Shown: positions 62,533 to 64,000 of the stretch, piece after piece
How positions within the stretch are numbered: position 1 is the stretch's first letter
Layout: each line of letters begins with the position of its first letter
NCBI GenBank assembly: GCA_022606425.2
Contig: JAHDVF020001365.1
Location: 496,001-560,000 of the forward strand
DNA: 64,000 nucleotides
Reading direction: 5' to 3'
Source of the DNA: Lepidostoma basale
Taxonomy: Eukaryota > Arthropoda > Insecta > Trichoptera > Lepidostomatidae
Notes under the pieces: generated by a model
Database searches by the model: none
What the model saw: only the letters and a program-made list of their open reading frames with translations
What the model was told of the DNA's origin: nothing
Translations under genes and position numbers: made by a program

Positions 62533-62577
62533 TCAAATCAAATCAAATCAGTTTATTAACTCAAAAGACTAAATAAA
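62533..62577 (-). mobile_element. LINE-J (TTGAT)n tail only
   Basis: ATCAAATCAAATCAAATCAG then TTTATTAACTCAAAAGAC. Confidence 0.75.
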
Positions 62578-62579
62578 AA

Positions 62580-62905
62580 AATCTGAATAAGAATGTGTCA
62601 GTTTATTGTATTTTCTTTATTCGTTTCAAGTAAGCGAGTAAAAACATGCATTAGTAATAGCTCCGTCACACTCTCTCCTGGGACCACAGGTGGAAGATAA
62701 AAGAGACGGATCTATAGGGTTTAGTTCTCCTTTAAACTGGGCTTTTCAATAATACATGAAGTATTATATACGACCTAATGCACTAAAGAAAGTTAGAAAG
62801 AGGATTAAAGAAGGAGGAAAGAATATTTAAATGCATTAAAGACAAAATCTGAAAACTTACTGTAAAGAATAAATATGTGAAATGGGATTATTGATACATT
62901 AAATT
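62580..62905. other. No recognisable feature
   Basis: No repeat match seen. Confidence 0.35.
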
Positions 62906-62909
62906 ATAT

Positions 62910-63280
62910 AGCGAAGACCAAGGTGATGGGCACGGAAAGGCTTGAAATCAACGTGGACGGCAATAGAATTGAGAATGTCTAAGAATATACATACCTGGGA
63001 CACAATATTAGATTGGGCCGAGATAACCAAACCGCAGAGCTTAACAGAAGAATTGGACTAAGCTGGGCAGCTTTCGGAAACATGAGTTACATACATCCTT
63101 AAAAACCGAAAAATACCGATCAACCTGAAACGAAAAGTCTATGAAGCCTGCGTTCTGCCAGTCGGTACTTATGGTCTTGAAACTGTAACATTGTCCAAGC
63201 AAAGTGCCGAGAAACTGCGTGATCCAAAGAGCCATGGAAATAGCCATGTTAGGAATAAGCCTAAGAGAAAGATTGGTAGT
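62910..63280 (+). mobile_element. RTE-A LINE internal fragment
   Basis: TKVMGTERLEINVDGNRIEN, stop, EYTYLGHNIRLGRDNQTAEL, NRRIGLSWAAFGNM, YEACVLPVGTYGLETVTLSK, then AMEIAMLGISLRER. 3' end lost. Confidence 0.87.
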
Positions 63281-63299
63281 CCAGCATACCCAGGAAGAA

Positions 63300-63532
63300 A
63301 TAAGTTGGGTACAGCCAGGGGTAATAGCCATTTTTATTGACCATAGATGGCGTTGACATCGAATTCTGTGTTTAATAATGCGCATATCACTTTCGTTATA
63401 GGGTAGCGTAGATTTTAAATTCAAACTCGAATATCGAAAATACGATCATCGAAAAAATGTTTGCTGATCCAGCTCATAGCAGGCAATCCAACGTTTGGGC
63501 AGGACATCATCTGTCGGGTCCGCTAGTATTCA
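63300..63532 (-). repeat. ACTAGCGGACCCG repeat, inverted copy
   Basis: Reading minus: ACTAGCGGACCCGACAGATG, CCTGCCCAAACGTTGG, AGCTGGATCAGCAAAC. Matches 49387-49500 for at least 110 bases. The left limit is uncertain. Confidence 0.7.
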
Positions 63533-63569
63533 TACAAATTAAAATGAATTCCCGCAAACGAATTTATAT

Positions 63570-63870
63570 TTAATTGTATCTCAATAGAGACGAAGACGCA
63601 AATTGGAAACTGAATATGGTTGATCAAGGTGTTTACAGGACTTATGACCTGTCATTGGTTGGGTTAAGCGCACGCTTTATGTAATTACAACATTCCCCAT
63701 TCCATCTTTCTTTATGACCATGTCTGACAAATTTTTGGAAGTTGTATATATGTTAAAGTCCTATGCCAGATTTCACATGTCAGTTTCAATGTGCCATCTA
63801 TGAAGATTTTGATTACGTATGTAAATCTTTTAAAGATTACTTTATATATAATCTACATACTAACGCCATC
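63570..63870 (+). repeat. MITE-P-related repeat, uninterrupted copy
   Basis: TTAATTGTATCTCAATAGAG through ATGTGCCATCTATGAAGATT. It preserves the sequence that is split by the nT element at 57713/58474, proving the insertion there. Confidence 0.85.
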
Positions 63871-64000
63871 TTTTTTTATTAAGCATTAAGCAAAACATCT
63901 TTTTAACACAATGTGAAAGGCCACCCCGCCATTAGCGCATTGTTAGAAGCCGCCTGGAGATGTCACTCCTATCTTTATGCCAAACATTAGACCAGATATG

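Overview
The window looks like non-coding chromosomal DNA from an insect, or at least an arthropod. It is AT-rich. No intact host gene, rRNA, true tRNA gene or CRISPR array is visible. Nearly every recognisable segment is a decayed mobile element. The endonuclease-reverse transcriptase LINE fragments with (GAA)n or (GTTA)n tails, the mariner pieces, the CR1/jockey-like LINEs and the tRNA-derived SINE are typical of neopteran insect genomes. I cannot name the order. No database was searched, so family names rest on motif recognition only.

Layout. Four layers are interleaved over the whole window. (1) 'LINE-T': more than 30 pieces of an endonuclease-RT LINE ending in a conserved GC-richer 3' end plus a (GTTA)n or (GTT)n tail. 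The best copy is at 11655-14306 (minus), with an endonuclease domain and an RT with YADD box, broken by nonsense and frame changes. (2) Short 3' fragments of at least ten related RTE-like LINE families, usually ending in (GAA)n, (TGA)n, (GAAT)n or (AAT)n. (3) CR1/jockey-like LINE 3' ends with a (TTGAT)n tail, an L2/CR1-like 3' end, two mariner remnants, a solo-LTR candidate, a tRNA SINE, a TTAA-flanked inverted-repeat element (56912-57283) and a 1.97-kb hAT-like DNA transposon (39316-41288) with perfect 8-bp target duplications. (4) A dense population of small inverted-repeat (fold-back) elements.

The most interesting signal is in layer 4. Several sequence-unrelated fold-back families carry the same RNA-like pattern on their arms: CTGANGA, one extra base, a short hairpin, GAAA, a very short palindromic stem III (ACATGT, ACAGCTGT or ACCGGT), then usually a GTC-type cleavage triplet. 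This is the order of a type I hammerhead ribozyme with a minimal stem III, as described for Penelope-like retroelements and retrozymes. In the clearest case (59664-59712 and 59787-59835) both arms also preserve a 9-bp stem I. The motif occurs roughly 30 times, counting decayed halves. No Penelope RT or GIY-YIG gene was seen, so these are probably non-autonomous relics.

Insertion order can be read at several places from target-site duplications: an RTE inside a ribozyme arm (42638-43292), an RTE inside an ACTAGCGG repeat (49521-49756), a LINE-T-tailed parasite inside a dispersed repeat (57714-58473), and a LINE-T copy interrupted by both a SINE and a ribozyme fold-back (59039-60025). Two satellites stand out: a 12-bp repeat (53285-53845), and a 9-bp repeat (44395-44830) enclosed between two ribozyme-like arms. 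Longer stretches without a recognisable element are listed as such.
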